A stretch of 55,674 bases of DNA from Vibrio sp. MedPE-SWchi (GCA_001874155.1 MPDB01000012.1:1-55674), one strand, 5' to 3'. Shown: positions 18,955 to 27,557, counted from the stretch's first letter. The notes: generated by a model from the letters alone, not told the origin. Translations and numbers: made by a program.

Positions 18955-18998
18955 ATGAGTTACTCGCGCTAAGCTTTTGTGATTTAGCAGTAACTCAT
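18955..18998 (+). terminator. long hairpin after hutH
   Basis: The arms ATGAGTTACT (18955-18964) and AGTAACTCAT (18989-18998) pair perfectly, with an inner GCTAA/TTAGC extension. The T tract that follows is short, so this is a probable but not textbook terminator for the hut block. Confidence 0.55.
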
Positions 18999-19050
18999 TG
19001 AGTTTAATAGAATCAACACTGGATGGACCAATTTCAATCGGCTTTTCCTA

Positions 19051-19056
19051 TATAAT
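19051..19056 (+). promoter_or_regulatory. -10 element of the DUF3581 gene
   Basis: A consensus TATAAT lies 32 bases before the ATG at 19088; no good -35 box is present. Confidence 0.4.
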
Positions 19057-19087
19057 CCGCAACAGTTTTTACTACCAATGATAGATT

Positions 19088-19813
19088 ATGTTTCTGACAC
19101 CCTTTGTATCAACACAAGACCATCAATTCACTTTCACTCGTGAACAAGCAAGCCACTTTGCTAAAAAAGTTGCGGGCGATTTTAACCCTATCCACGATGA
19201 AGATAACAAACGCTTTTGTGTACCTGGCGATCTACTTTTTGCTGTTCTTCTGCAAAAAGAAGGCATCAGCAAAAAAATGCGCTTTGACTTCTCTGGCATG
19301 GTTAACGACGGTATTGCATTAAACGTTGAGAACAAGTGTGAGAAAGAGAGCGCCTTGGTAGATGAAAAGGGCAAAGAGTACCTGCACATGAACCGTGAAG
19401 GCGAAACCAGCCACAACGCTGAGTTTATCGAGCACGTTGTCACTAACTACGTACAGTTTTCTGGTATGAACTTCCCGCACATCATGGTGCCATTAATGGA
19501 AGAGCAGCAGATGATGATCAACTGCCAGCGCCCTCTGGTTATCTATGAAAGCATGGAAGTTGAATTTGACCGTCTTGACCTCACTCATCCAGAAGTCGAC
19601 TTTACCGGCGCAACATTTGATGTTGATGGTAAGCGCGGTATCGTGACGCTGAATTTTGACTTCAAAGAAGATGGCGAAATCGTTGGTAAAGGCGTGAAGC
19701 GAATGGTTGCAAGTGGCCTGAAGCCATACAATCAAGAGTCCGTCGATGACCTAGTTAACCGCTTTAACGAGCGTAAAGAGATGTTCTTAGCGCAGTTCGC
19801 TGCTGCTGCCTAA
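19088..19813 (+). CDS. DUF3581 family protein with MaoC-like hot-dog segment
   Basis: 241 residues, which I recognise as DUF3581, found mainly in marine gamma-proteobacteria. The N-terminal part FTREQASHFAKKVAGDFNPIHDED resembles the start of MaoC-type hydratases (FA-x-SGD-x-NPIH), including the Asp and His that are catalytic in that superfamily; the remainder (about 130-225) looks like a second hot-dog repeat. An acyl-thioester-related role is therefore possible, but no substrate is known. It stands alone with its own promoter and a strong terminator. Confidence 0.8.
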   Translation: MFLTPFVSTQDHQFTFTREQASHFAKKVAGDFNPIHDEDNKRFCVPGDLLFAVLLQKEGISKKMRFDFSGMVNDGIALNVENKCEKESALVDEKGKEYLHMNREGETSHNAEFIEHVVTNYVQFSGMNFPHIMVPLMEEQQMMINCQRPLVIYESMEVEFDRLDLTHPEVDFTGATFDVDGKRGIVTLNFDFKEDGEIVGKGVKRMVASGLKPYNQESVDDLVNRFNERKEMFLAQFAAAA

Positions 19814-19831
19814 TTCTCTATAGAAAAATTC

Positions 19832-19863
19832 AAAATACCCGCTCAATGAGCGGGTATTTTTTC
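19832..19863 (+). terminator. terminator after the DUF3581 gene
   Basis: The stem AAAATACCCGCTCA / TGAGCGGGTATTTT is followed by more T. It can also serve the converging minus-strand gene. Confidence 0.9.
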
Positions 19864-19893
19864 AAACCTAAATAATCGCCGCGATTAATACAG

Positions 19894-20355
19894 TCACACC
19901 CAGCGCCTTACACGTTGTTTGTACTCAACATAATCTATCCCGAACAGTGTCTCTAACGCTCTTTCCTCAGCGGCAATCTGAAATCGATTCATATACCAAA
20001 TAAAGCCAAAACTCACCGCTAGGCTCAACCCATTCTGCTGCCAGTAACCAATGCCAAATAGCAATATGAACAGCCCCAGATACATCGGATTGCGGGTATG
20101 GGCAAATATGCCGCTGTCCACTACCTGTGAGGCTGTTTCAGGTTTCACGGGGTTAACGGTGGTTTTTACACGACGGAACTCTTTGACACCTGATAGGGCA
20201 ACGATAGAGGACACGATTAAACACGCTAGAAACACTGTGCCTGAAAGTGGGAGGCGGAGATCGGCAAACGGCATGTTCTTAGCGATATAGCTCATCATTA
20301 ACACCGCTATCAGAAATACGGCGACAGGCGGTATTTTTAGCTCAAGCTTTTCCAT
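19894..20355 (-). CDS. isoprenylcysteine carboxyl methyltransferase-like membrane protein
   Basis: 153 residues with four hydrophobic segments (about 10-26, 38-55, 93-105, 108-122) and the C-terminal signature of the ICMT/PEMT-like family: FAHTRNPMYLG, then EERALETLFGIDYVEYKQRVRRW, which binds S-adenosylmethionine. Bacterial members methylate unknown small or lipid substrates; the name does not imply isoprenylated proteins. It is a single gene between a terminator and the ydiJ gene. Confidence 0.85.
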   Translation of the reverse strand: MEKLELKIPPVAVFLIAVLMMSYIAKNMPFADLRLPLSGTVFLACLIVSSIVALSGVKEFRRVKTTVNPVKPETASQVVDSGIFAHTRNPMYLGLFILLFGIGYWQQNGLSLAVSFGFIWYMNRFQIAAEERALETLFGIDYVEYKQRVRRWV

Positions 20356-20493
20356 TGGTGTCGTCGCTCCCTATTTGATTTTCACATCTAAATGTAATGT
20401 TTAAAAACCTTTGTCTAGCCAAATAAAAATAGCCCAAGATCATCACTAGGGCTATTTAGAAGTACTAGACTCTCGCTTTGAAGCGACGGCAGC

Positions 20494-23400
20494 CTAGACG
20501 AGTTCTAACAATGCTTGCAGTGGATGCTTCACTTTTTCCTGCTCAAATCGTTTCACTTGGCTACGGCAAGAGTATCCTGTGACAAGGCATCGATCTGCTG
20601 GCAACTCTTCCAAACGAGGTTTCCAGCTCAATTGATAGATGTCTTTCGACATTTCAAGCTTGTCTTTTTCGTGACCAAACGTACCTGCCATGCCACAACA
20701 CCCAACAGGGACCGTATTCAATACTGACCCGAAGTGAGTAAAGATAGCGCCCCACTCTTTTTCTGCATTTGGCATCTTGGTTTTTTCAGTACAATGCGCA
20801 AGCAAATACCAAGGGTTATCCGTATCAGAAGCATCACGCTTAAATTCAGATAAGCGAGGCAGCAACCACTCATGAACCGTTAACACGTCAAATTCACCTC
20901 GTTCTTTCCCAAGAACCTCGGTGTACTCATCGCGATAGCAGAGCACTAATGCTGGGTCGACACCAACCAGTGGAATATCAAGATCTGAAACCATCGACAA
21001 GAAGGTCGATGTTGTTTTAGCACTTGAAGCAAACTGTTGTAAGAAACCTTTGATGTGCTGTGCTTTACCATTGGGTTTGAATGGCAACAAGATCGGCGTT
21101 TTACCCAGCTTAGAAACCAAAGCCATAAAGTCAGCCACGACTTCGGCATCATAGTAGCTCGTGAACGGGTCTTGAACGATCAGCACGTGATTGCGTTTTT
21201 CGTCCTTAGATAAACCCGCTAGATGCTGTAAATCGAACTTATGCGACTTATCGACACGAGAGGCTAACGTCGGGACCGACATTAATGGTGTATCAACGTA
21301 ACCAACTGTTTTTTCAGTCAGTGACTGCACCCAAGGCTGCTTGATGGCTGCATTAACCACCTTTGGTGCTTTCGCCATGATAGGTAACATGGTTTCAATA
21401 TTCGCAACTAAATAATCTTTCGCTGGTCGCTGATAACGTGTGTGGTATAGGTTTAAGAACCGAGATCGAAAGCTTGGAACATCCACTTTAATTGGGCACT
21501 GACTGGCACAGGCTTTACAGGCTAAACAGCCATTCATCGCCTCATACACCTCATGAGAAAAATCATACTCATGACGTTTATTCACGCGATTACGCACACG
21601 CTCTATCAATGATTTAACGCTCAGTCGCCCTGATAGAGTCTGCTGTTCCACATCAAGAATATCGATGCCTTGTTCTGTTAATTGGCGCAGCCACTCTCTG
21701 ACCAGCCCTGCACGCCCTTTCGGTGAATGGCGTCTGTCGGCAGTAACTTTCATTGAAGGGCACATCGGTGATGCCGTATCGTAGTTAAAGCACAAGCCGT
21801 TACCATTACACTCCATTGCCTGTTTAAAACTATCTCGAACTTCGACATCGATTTGGCGATCAAAATAGCCGCGCTTAACATCAGAAACTTTAACCAATTC
21901 TGCCTGGCTGTCTAAGGGAGTACAAACTTTGCCTGGGTTCATTTTATTGAGTGGGTCACAGGCTTTTTTGACACGGCGTAGCTCTTTAAACAGAGCATCG
22001 CCAAAGAACTCTGGGCCATACTCAGAGCGGTACCCTTTGCCGTGCTCCCCCCACATGAGTCCGCCATATTTCGCCACCAACTTTACAACCTGATCGGAAA
22101 CTTGATGCATCAGTTTTTCTTGTTCAGGGTCACATAAATCAAGCGCAGGCCTTACATGTAGAACACCAGCATCAACGTGACCAAACATGCCATAGTTCAG
22201 CTCATGCTCATCAAGAAGCTGTCTAAACTCAGCAATGAAATCTGCTAAGTTCTCAGGAGGCACACAGGTATCTTCCGCAAAGGCGACAGGCTTTGCTTTA
22301 CCTTTCGCAGCGCCCAATAGCCCTACCGCTTTCTTACGCATGTTGTAGATCTTGTTGATCCCGGAAAGGTCACTACAGACTTGGAAACCGATAATTCCAG
22401 CTTCGCCATTAAGAATCATGGCTTCAATTTGATCAGTTAGCGATTTTACCAGGTCAGAAACGGACTCAACATCGCTGCCCGCAAACTCAATAATGTTTAT
22501 GCCCAGCATTTCTTTGTTGGGAACATCGCGCAGTAAATCACTGACGGTGTGCCAAACAATGTCTTGCTTCGCTAAGTTCAGGACGCGCGAATCTACGGTT
22601 TCAACGGACAGTGCATTGGCCTCAACCATGAAAGGCGCGTTACGCAGTGCAGCATCAAAGCTAGAGTATTTAACGTTGACCAACGTTCTCGCTTTCGGAA
22701 TCGGTGTCAGGTTTAGTTTGGCTTCTGTAATAAAGGCCAATGAACCTTCCGCACCACATAGCACGCGCGTAAAATTAAAGTCGTCGTTGTCATCTATGGC
22801 GTTTTTTAAATCGTATCCTGTCAGGAAGCGGTTCAGTGGCGGAAACTTTTCTAAGATTTGTTCACGGTTTTCACGACACACTTTTTCTGTGGCTTCTAAC
22901 GCAATAGCTGCTTGAGTCTGTGCCTCAGGAAAGCCATTAGAAAGATCTGACTCCAGCATACTGCCATCTGGAAAAACCGCTTGAAGAGACAACACGTGAT
23001 CCGAAGTTTTACCGTACTTCAGCGAACCTTGACCCGAAGCGTCGGTATTCACCATACCCCCGAGCGTCGCTCGGTTACTGGTCGAGAGGTCCGGTGAAAA
23101 GAAATACCCATACGGACGCACAGCATCATTAAGTTGGTCTTTTACAACGCCAGTTTGAACGCGAACCCAACCCTCGGTCTCGTTAATTTCCAACACCTGA
23201 TTCATGTATCGAGATAAATCAACCACAATGCCTTTAGTGAGCGACTGTCCGTTAGTTCCCGTACCTCCACCACGCGGAGAAAAGGTAATACGCTCATATT
23301 CTGGTTTTGAGCTAACCTTACCTATAAGGGAAACATCTTTGGTTGTTTTCGGGTGTACAACGGATTGAGGTAACTGTTGGTAGACACTGTTGTCTGTGGC

Positions 23401-23523
23401 AACGGCTAAACGGCTGGCATATTGAGATTCAATATCGCCACTAAAGCCAGATTGTTTGAGTTCTTTTAGATAGCTGAGTACGACTGGGTCGACATCAGTT
23501 TGAGATTGAAGTCTTGGTAACAT
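20494..23523 (-). CDS. ydiJ: D-2-hydroxyglutarate dehydrogenase, FAD/Fe-S (YdiJ)
   Basis: About 1009 residues, matching E. coli YdiJ in length and order. The N-terminal PCMH-type FAD domain contains RGGGTGTNGQSLTKG, and FAD-oxidase C-terminal motifs follow (MFGHVDAGVLHVRP, WGEHGKGYRSEYG). A 4Fe-4S ferredoxin part carries CNGNGLCFNY near residue 570 and CLACKACASQCP near 665. The last 250 residues are a cysteine-rich CCG-type domain (VGCCGMAGTFGHE). YdiJ oxidises D-2-hydroxyglutarate, a by-product of serine synthesis, to 2-oxoglutarate. I prefer the ATG at 23523, which has AGGA upstream and fits YdiJ; an upstream TTG-type start at 23553 adds a basic stretch unlike the family. Confidence 0.93.
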   Translation of the reverse strand: MLPRLQSQTDVDPVVLSYLKELKQSGFSGDIESQYASRLAVATDNSVYQQLPQSVVHPKTTKDVSLIGKVSSKPEYERITFSPRGGGTGTNGQSLTKGIVVDLSRYMNQVLEINETEGWVRVQTGVVKDQLNDAVRPYGYFFSPDLSTSNRATLGGMVNTDASGQGSLKYGKTSDHVLSLQAVFPDGSMLESDLSNGFPEAQTQAAIALEATEKVCRENREQILEKFPPLNRFLTGYDLKNAIDDNDDFNFTRVLCGAEGSLAFITEAKLNLTPIPKARTLVNVKYSSFDAALRNAPFMVEANALSVETVDSRVLNLAKQDIVWHTVSDLLRDVPNKEMLGINIIEFAGSDVESVSDLVKSLTDQIEAMILNGEAGIIGFQVCSDLSGINKIYNMRKKAVGLLGAAKGKAKPVAFAEDTCVPPENLADFIAEFRQLLDEHELNYGMFGHVDAGVLHVRPALDLCDPEQEKLMHQVSDQVVKLVAKYGGLMWGEHGKGYRSEYGPEFFGDALFKELRRVKKACDPLNKMNPGKVCTPLDSQAELVKVSDVKRGYFDRQIDVEVRDSFKQAMECNGNGLCFNYDTASPMCPSMKVTADRRHSPKGRAGLVREWLRQLTEQGIDILDVEQQTLSGRLSVKSLIERVRNRVNKRHEYDFSHEVYEAMNGCLACKACASQCPIKVDVPSFRSRFLNLYHTRYQRPAKDYLVANIETMLPIMAKAPKVVNAAIKQPWVQSLTEKTVGYVDTPLMSVPTLASRVDKSHKFDLQHLAGLSKDEKRNHVLIVQDPFTSYYDAEVVADFMALVSKLGKTPILLPFKPNGKAQHIKGFLQQFASSAKTTSTFLSMVSDLDIPLVGVDPALVLCYRDEYTEVLGKERGEFDVLTVHEWLLPRLSEFKRDASDTDNPWYLLAHCTEKTKMPNAEKEWGAIFTHFGSVLNTVPVGCCGMAGTFGHEKDKLEMSKDIYQLSWKPRLEELPADRCLVTGYSCRSQVKRFEQEKVKHPLQALLELV

Positions 23524-23730
23524 GTGCTTCCTGCCCCTACTACGCTGATCCAATCAGCTCTGGGTAATTGTAATTATATATATTTGAATTACGTCACTTT
23601 ACAACATTTGAAAACGTGATCAAAACAGATTCTCAACCATAAAATGAAACTAATGCTTTCTTTTTTAAAACTTAAGCTTATAAATGTGCAATGCATTCAA
23701 TAAATAGCCTTGACTTAGAGTGACCTAATA

Positions 23731-24414
23731 ATGAAAAAGAATAAAATAGTAACAACTGAGGATATCCTTCTTAAATTATGCCAATCCGTTTCAGGCGTAT
23801 TAACCTCTGCGACAGACACAAAAATCTCATACTCGGCAATGGTGCAAAAAATCAACAAGACAAGCTTGAAGCCTGATTTCGGCTGTTTTGTCCTTTTTGA
23901 TGGTGGTTTTTCAGGTTTGGTTGTCATTAACTTCACCGCTAAGGCAGCGTTAGAAGTGTATACAAACTACATGCGCAATATGGGGATGCCAGAAGAAGAG
24001 TTAGCCGTTTTGCATACCTCAGACGAAGTGGGCGATGTCCTTGGTGAGCTAATGAACCAGCTCGTGGGTGATTTCACCAATAAAATCCGCAAAGAGCTGC
24101 AAACCAACATCACTCAAAACCAACCTAAGATGCTCGCTCTTAATAAACAAGTGATCTTATCTGTCGATACCAACCTAGACCGACCTCAAGCTCGCCGCGT
24201 CACTTTCTCAACGGCTGATAACAACATCTTCTATCTAGAGCTTGCGATGGACAAAACCGAGTTCATTCAACTTGAAGAATTTGAAGTCGCTGAAGACGAG
24301 TGCCCTGATTCAATTCTAGAAGCAACGCAAAACAGTGCGAAGAATAAGAAAGAAAAGCCACAAGCGGTAGAAAACGATATCGCGAACGACCTACTTGACG
24401 AATTAGGCATCTAA
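23731..24414 (+). CDS. DUF3334 protein: predicted CheX-like CheY-P phosphatase
   Basis: 227 residues, recognised as DUF3334 (Vibrio and relatives), normally annotated as unknown. The mid-part reads SDEVGDVLGELMNQLVGDF. Here D102-x3-E106-x2-N109 followed by 22 residues and P132 fits exactly the D/S-x3-E-x2-N-x22-P signature of the CheC/CheX/FliY phosphatases, where Glu and Asn attack the CheY phosphoryl group. After a lysine-rich linker (about 200-212) the protein ends NDLLDELGI, very like DDLLDSLGF, the CheZ tail that binds CheY. The combination suggests a soluble CheY-P phosphatase with a tethering tail. This is inference from motifs. It is a single gene with a terminator, not next to chemotaxis genes, although a chemoreceptor lies 4.5 kb away. 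Confidence 0.8.
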   Translation: MKKNKIVTTEDILLKLCQSVSGVLTSATDTKISYSAMVQKINKTSLKPDFGCFVLFDGGFSGLVVINFTAKAALEVYTNYMRNMGMPEEELAVLHTSDEVGDVLGELMNQLVGDFTNKIRKELQTNITQNQPKMLALNKQVILSVDTNLDRPQARRVTFSTADNNIFYLELAMDKTEFIQLEEFEVAEDECPDSILEATQNSAKNKKEKPQAVENDIANDLLDELGI

Positions 24415-24465
24415 CATCGGCGCTTAAGGCGTTGAACAACACCTCTCAAAAATCTTCATAAAGAT

Positions 24466-24510
24466 CTGCCCTACATAATGACGTTTAAAAATGTCATTAG
24501 GGCAGCTTTT
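24466..24510 (+). terminator. terminator after the DUF3334 gene
   Basis: CTGCCCT and TAATGAC pair with GTCATTA and GGGCAG across a 4-base bulge, and a short T tract follows. Confidence 0.65.
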
Positions 24511-24672
24511 CATAGCCTGTTCAAATTCCCGTCACTGCTTCAGCGCTGCCCACAACCGAACATTTCAATTCAAACTTTCTTATTGCTATTACTATCAGGG
24601 ATATTCAAATTTTGGTCATAAAAAGGTAATATGGCTGACTTTGAAAAAATGCCCCGACCTTGTTAATTATCG

Positions 24673-25356
24673 ATGAATAAACAGAAAGCATTAAAGAAAA
24701 TTGCTAAGTGCTTAGAACTAGGTAACTCAGCAAACGTAAATGAAGCCGCTAACGCAATTAAGATGGCGCATAGCCTGATGCTCAAGTACGGACTTGATAA
24801 AGATGATATTGAATTTATCAAGATGGGGAAAACACAATCATCCCACCTACTACCCGCCAATATCAGTTCGACTTTACTACGAGTGATCCGTGGTATCAAC
24901 ACTAAGTTTGGCGTCGAAGCCGTGCTTTTGAATCACAAAGGTTTGAAAAGAGTCGAGTTTATTGGTGAAGCTGACCGTGCAATCTTCGCCGCATTTGCAT
25001 TTGATATTATCTATCGTGAAATGAATGAACACACAGGGCAATTTAGAAACAGCTTTTCAGGCAGTGGTACGCCTTCAGCGGAAGTGACCCGAAGAGTGAA
25101 TTCATTTGTATCCGGTTGGGTAGAAGGCGCGTTGGAAAAGTTACCTGTCATCACGCCTGACGATGAATCAAACAATAAAATCAATAACTACATCGATAAA
25201 GAGTTTCAAAACATTGATCGTGAGACGTTCAAACAACAATTGAAAGAAGCGATGAAGAACCTGACTGCTGATTATGAGGTCGGGCTAAAGAAAGGGCGTA
25301 AGATTTCAGTGAACCGCCCTATTGACGGCGCACAAGCACCGAAGAAACTTCGTTAA
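24673..25356 (+). CDS. DUF2786 domain protein
   Basis: 227 residues. The N-terminal DUF2786 domain is clear (KALKKIAKCLELGNSANVNEAANAIKMAHSLMLKYGL). The rest resembles the downstream domain usually found with it (FIGEADRAIFAAFAFDIIYREM, VTRRVNSFVSGWVEGA). DUF2786 proteins occur on phages, plasmids and chromosomes; no function is established. The terminal part is rich in Lys and Arg, so nucleic-acid binding is conceivable. The neighbours give no clue. A short plus-strand frame just before it (24491-24676) has no ribosome site and was not accepted. Confidence 0.8.
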   Translation: MNKQKALKKIAKCLELGNSANVNEAANAIKMAHSLMLKYGLDKDDIEFIKMGKTQSSHLLPANISSTLLRVIRGINTKFGVEAVLLNHKGLKRVEFIGEADRAIFAAFAFDIIYREMNEHTGQFRNSFSGSGTPSAEVTRRVNSFVSGWVEGALEKLPVITPDDESNNKINNYIDKEFQNIDRETFKQQLKEAMKNLTADYEVGLKKGRKISVNRPIDGAQAPKKLR

Positions 25357-25370
25357 CTCGAAATCCAATC

Positions 25371-25400
25371 TAAAGAGCAGTCGTTAGCAGCTGCTCTTTA
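25371..25400 (+). terminator. hairpin after the DUF2786 gene
   Basis: Perfect 10-bp arms TAAAGAGCAG and CTGCTCTTTA with a 10-base loop; only a weak T run follows. Confidence 0.6.
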
Positions 25401-25498
25401 CCGTCCAGATTATATCCAACGATAGATACAACTTTGCAGTAAAGTCAGCTAATCTTAAATGGCTTTATCGTCCCTAACGCATTAATGACTCAAGGAAT

Positions 25499-26512
25499 GT
25501 GTCTATTTTGAAGTGGCTCTTAGCATTACTTTTCTTACTTCCAAACCTAGCCTTTGGAACGACCATACCTGATCTCACAGCGCTTGCAGAAAAAGACGAT
25601 GTATCTGCTCAATTTGAACTTGCTCAACTTTATCATCAATCACCTTCAGAGGAAGACCTCAACCAGGCCTTTTATTGGTATCAACAAGCAGCCAATCAAA
25701 ATCACCCTGAAGCTCAATTCAAATTGGCCACTTTGTACATTAAAGGTATAGGTACTGAACCAGATATAGGGAAAGGTTTATTCTGGCTAACCAAGCTTGC
25801 ACTGTTGGGAAACACAGACGCTCAAATCGCCATTGCACAGCTTTATGAAAAACATAGTGAGTCACCTGAAAATCTCGATATGGCCGAGATTTGGTACTCC
25901 ATTGCGCAACCTAACAGTGATATTGCTGAAGCTGGTTATGGTCGAGTATTAGAAGCTAAGTTCAATCAACGTAAAGCACAGCAAGTGTCTTCTCTCGACC
26001 AGCTCGATATCGCCTTTGAATCCGAGCAATCAACAGAAGGCAAAAAACCAGACAACAGCCATCAGTCGTCCAACCAAGCCATGCCAAGTTATTTATTCAT
26101 TGTTGTCATTATTATCGCAATCGCTGGACTATCCGTTTTTCTAAAGCGAAGGAAACGAGGTAAACGCATCCATGACACAACGAAAAAGACCCAGTTAGAA
26201 GCGACGATACAAGCACAGTCAGTAACGATCAAGCAGCAAAAGAGACACCTAGAAACGCTATTCAGACAGGTCAAAAAGCTTCAGCAATCCAATAATCACA
26301 CTAGGAAACCGGCGCCTGACGATCAAAAGCTGGCATTAGCGTGTGCCATGTTCGGTTTTAAAGTGGCGCAAGTGCCCGATCAAAAACAGATTAAAGTGCG
26401 CTATAAGCAACTTTCAAAGCTCTACCACCCTGATTTAAGCGGCAGTGATGAAGAGATGAAACGGCTCAATAATGCGTTGAAGATAATTCTAGCGAAAGTG
26501 AAACAAAAATAG
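25499..26512 (+). CDS. membrane-spanning Sel1-repeat / J-domain protein
   Basis: 337 residues with an unusual layout. A signal peptide (ILKWLLALLFLLPNLAFG, about 3-20) comes first. Sel1-like tetratricopeptide repeats follow (about 28-160: AQFELAQLYHQSP, AFYWYQQAANQNHPEAQFKLATLYIKG, ALLGNTDAQIAIAQLYEKH). One transmembrane helix lies near 196-215, then a basic stop-transfer KRRKRGKR, a coiled-coil (about 228-262) and a C-terminal J-domain with the HPD triad near 309-311 (KLYHPDLSG). The predicted topology puts Sel1 repeats in the periplasm and the J-domain in the cytoplasm, where it could recruit DnaK. The GTG start is only just downstream of AAGGA; a TTG at 25508 would space better. The function is otherwise unknown. 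Confidence 0.8.
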   Translation: MSILKWLLALLFLLPNLAFGTTIPDLTALAEKDDVSAQFELAQLYHQSPSEEDLNQAFYWYQQAANQNHPEAQFKLATLYIKGIGTEPDIGKGLFWLTKLALLGNTDAQIAIAQLYEKHSESPENLDMAEIWYSIAQPNSDIAEAGYGRVLEAKFNQRKAQQVSSLDQLDIAFESEQSTEGKKPDNSHQSSNQAMPSYLFIVVIIIAIAGLSVFLKRRKRGKRIHDTTKKTQLEATIQAQSVTIKQQKRHLETLFRQVKKLQQSNNHTRKPAPDDQKLALACAMFGFKVAQVPDQKQIKVRYKQLSKLYHPDLSGSDEEMKRLNNALKIILAKVKQK

Positions 26513-26692
26513 CGAATGATAATAAATTGTTACATACCCAGCTGATATGAAATTGAATCGAAGTTCTTATTTATAAAGCGACGCAAGCGATTCCCCTCTC
26601 ACCGATGTAACAAAGAATTAACCTTTAAAACCTAGATATGTCATAATACTCTGCAAAGATAGACAGTAAGCCTAATCCAATAGGAGAAATTC

Positions 26693-26875
26693 ATGTTCAG
26701 CTCTGAAGGTACTTGTGACTGGTGTAAAAAGCCAAGCGTACTCACCCAATTAAAATATATTGATGGTAAATCTCATCACTCTTGTGAAGATTGCTACGAG
26801 CTTGCATCTTTAGATGTACGCCAATTTAATATTGCTGAACAACGGCATATCGAACAGCAAAGTGTTCACTGCTAG
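26693..26875 (+). CDS. 60-residue zinc-binding miniprotein
   Basis: A small gene with an excellent ribosome site (AGGAG, 7 bases before ATG) and its own terminator. The protein carries two CxxC pairs (CDWCKK near residue 8, CEDCYE near 31) plus two preceding histidines, which fits a small zinc ribbon. The tail is polar and ends SVHC. No named family is recognised. A role as a regulator or adaptor is possible, but nothing in the sequence shows it. Confidence 0.7.
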   Translation: MFSSEGTCDWCKKPSVLTQLKYIDGKSHHSCEDCYELASLDVRQFNIAEQRHIEQQSVHC

Positions 26876-26889
26876 TACGTCTAAGAAAG

Positions 26890-26921
26890 AATTTAAAAGC
26901 CACTTAATTGTGGTTTTTTTG
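26890..26921 (+). terminator. terminator after the zinc miniprotein gene
   Basis: AAAAGCCAC pairs with GTGGTTTT (one G-T pair) and runs into seven T bases. Confidence 0.75.
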
Positions 26922-27017
26922 TGCCTGAAATTCCGCTTTCGTTTACTATTCAGTCGATAAAACAACCTTTACCTCTAACCTAAATCACATTTTGTTCAAT
27001 ATAACGCCAATTTTCAC

Positions 27018-27060
27018 TTGATCCCTGCTGAAAATACAACTACTGTATACGCATACAGTA
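27018..27060 (+). promoter_or_regulatory. sulA promoter with LexA box
   Basis: The 20-bp site at 27041-27060 (TACTGTAT, four bases, ATACAGTA) is a near-perfect SOS box of the CTGT-N8-ACAG class. Its first six bases (TACTGT) double as the -10 element, with TTGATC (27018-27023) as the -35 at 17-bp spacing. LexA binding would therefore block RNA polymerase directly. Confidence 0.9.
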
Positions 27061-27080
27061 TGTATAAAAGGACAGTAGAC

Positions 27081-27470
27081 ATGTTGCAAGAACAGACAAA
27101 TCATTACTCTAAATTCAATACACTCGCTCAGCCAACATCTGCAATGGCAATTGATGAGTCAGTCATGTCACGACTGTCTGGTCTATCAAATACTCAGCAA
27201 TGGATCTTATTTACCTCTGAGTGCCCTCGTCCTGATTTCGAACAGTTCTCTTCATTCAACATCAGCTGTAATAAAATTATTCATATGAAAGCATCCCAAT
27301 CGATGTCTGAGTTAGAAACCGCCACAAAAGCAATTCAGTCTGGAAACGCAAGCGCTGTGATAGCATCAACGAATATCGATTTGGTTAATCAAGGGCTATT
27401 ACGCTCATTAGCATCACACCATGATTGTGAAGTATTTTTCGTTGAAGGCAGAGGCCATAAGTACCATTAA
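27081..27470 (+). CDS. sulA: SOS cell-division inhibitor SulA
   Basis: SulA binds FtsZ and halts septation during DNA damage. The 129-residue product starting at ATG 27081 (AAGGA 8 bases upstream) contains the SulA core: LSNTQQWILFTSECPRPDFEQF, then ATKAIQSGNASAVIAS, and it ends in the characteristic KYH. It is shorter than E. coli SulA (169), mostly at the N terminus. The open frame extends upstream to 27018 but would cross the LexA box and promoter, so that start is rejected. A strong terminator follows. Damage control by LexA is directly supported by the box. Confidence 0.9.
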   Translation: MLQEQTNHYSKFNTLAQPTSAMAIDESVMSRLSGLSNTQQWILFTSECPRPDFEQFSSFNISCNKIIHMKASQSMSELETATKAIQSGNASAVIASTNIDLVNQGLLRSLASHHDCEVFFVEGRGHKYH

Positions 27471-27497
27471 CAAGTTCGACGTCTTTTCACACTCTTT

Positions 27498-27526
27498 AGC
27501 CTCACTTGTTGAGGCTTTTTCTTTTT
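27498..27526 (+). terminator. terminator after sulA
   Basis: AGCCTCA pairs with TGAGGCT around a 5-base loop, followed by two T runs. Confidence 0.88.
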
Positions 27527-27557
27527 ATAAGAGACAAAATACCCTTGCGTTCAATTT

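Noticed and set aside
24491..24676. 61-residue plus-strand frame before the DUF2786 gene
   Set aside because: Begins within the DUF3334 terminator hairpin, has no ribosome site and overlaps the next gene's start.
27018..27080. Upstream extension of the sulA reading frame
   Set aside because: It would place coding sequence across the -35, -10 and LexA box; the ATG at 27081 has a good ribosome site.
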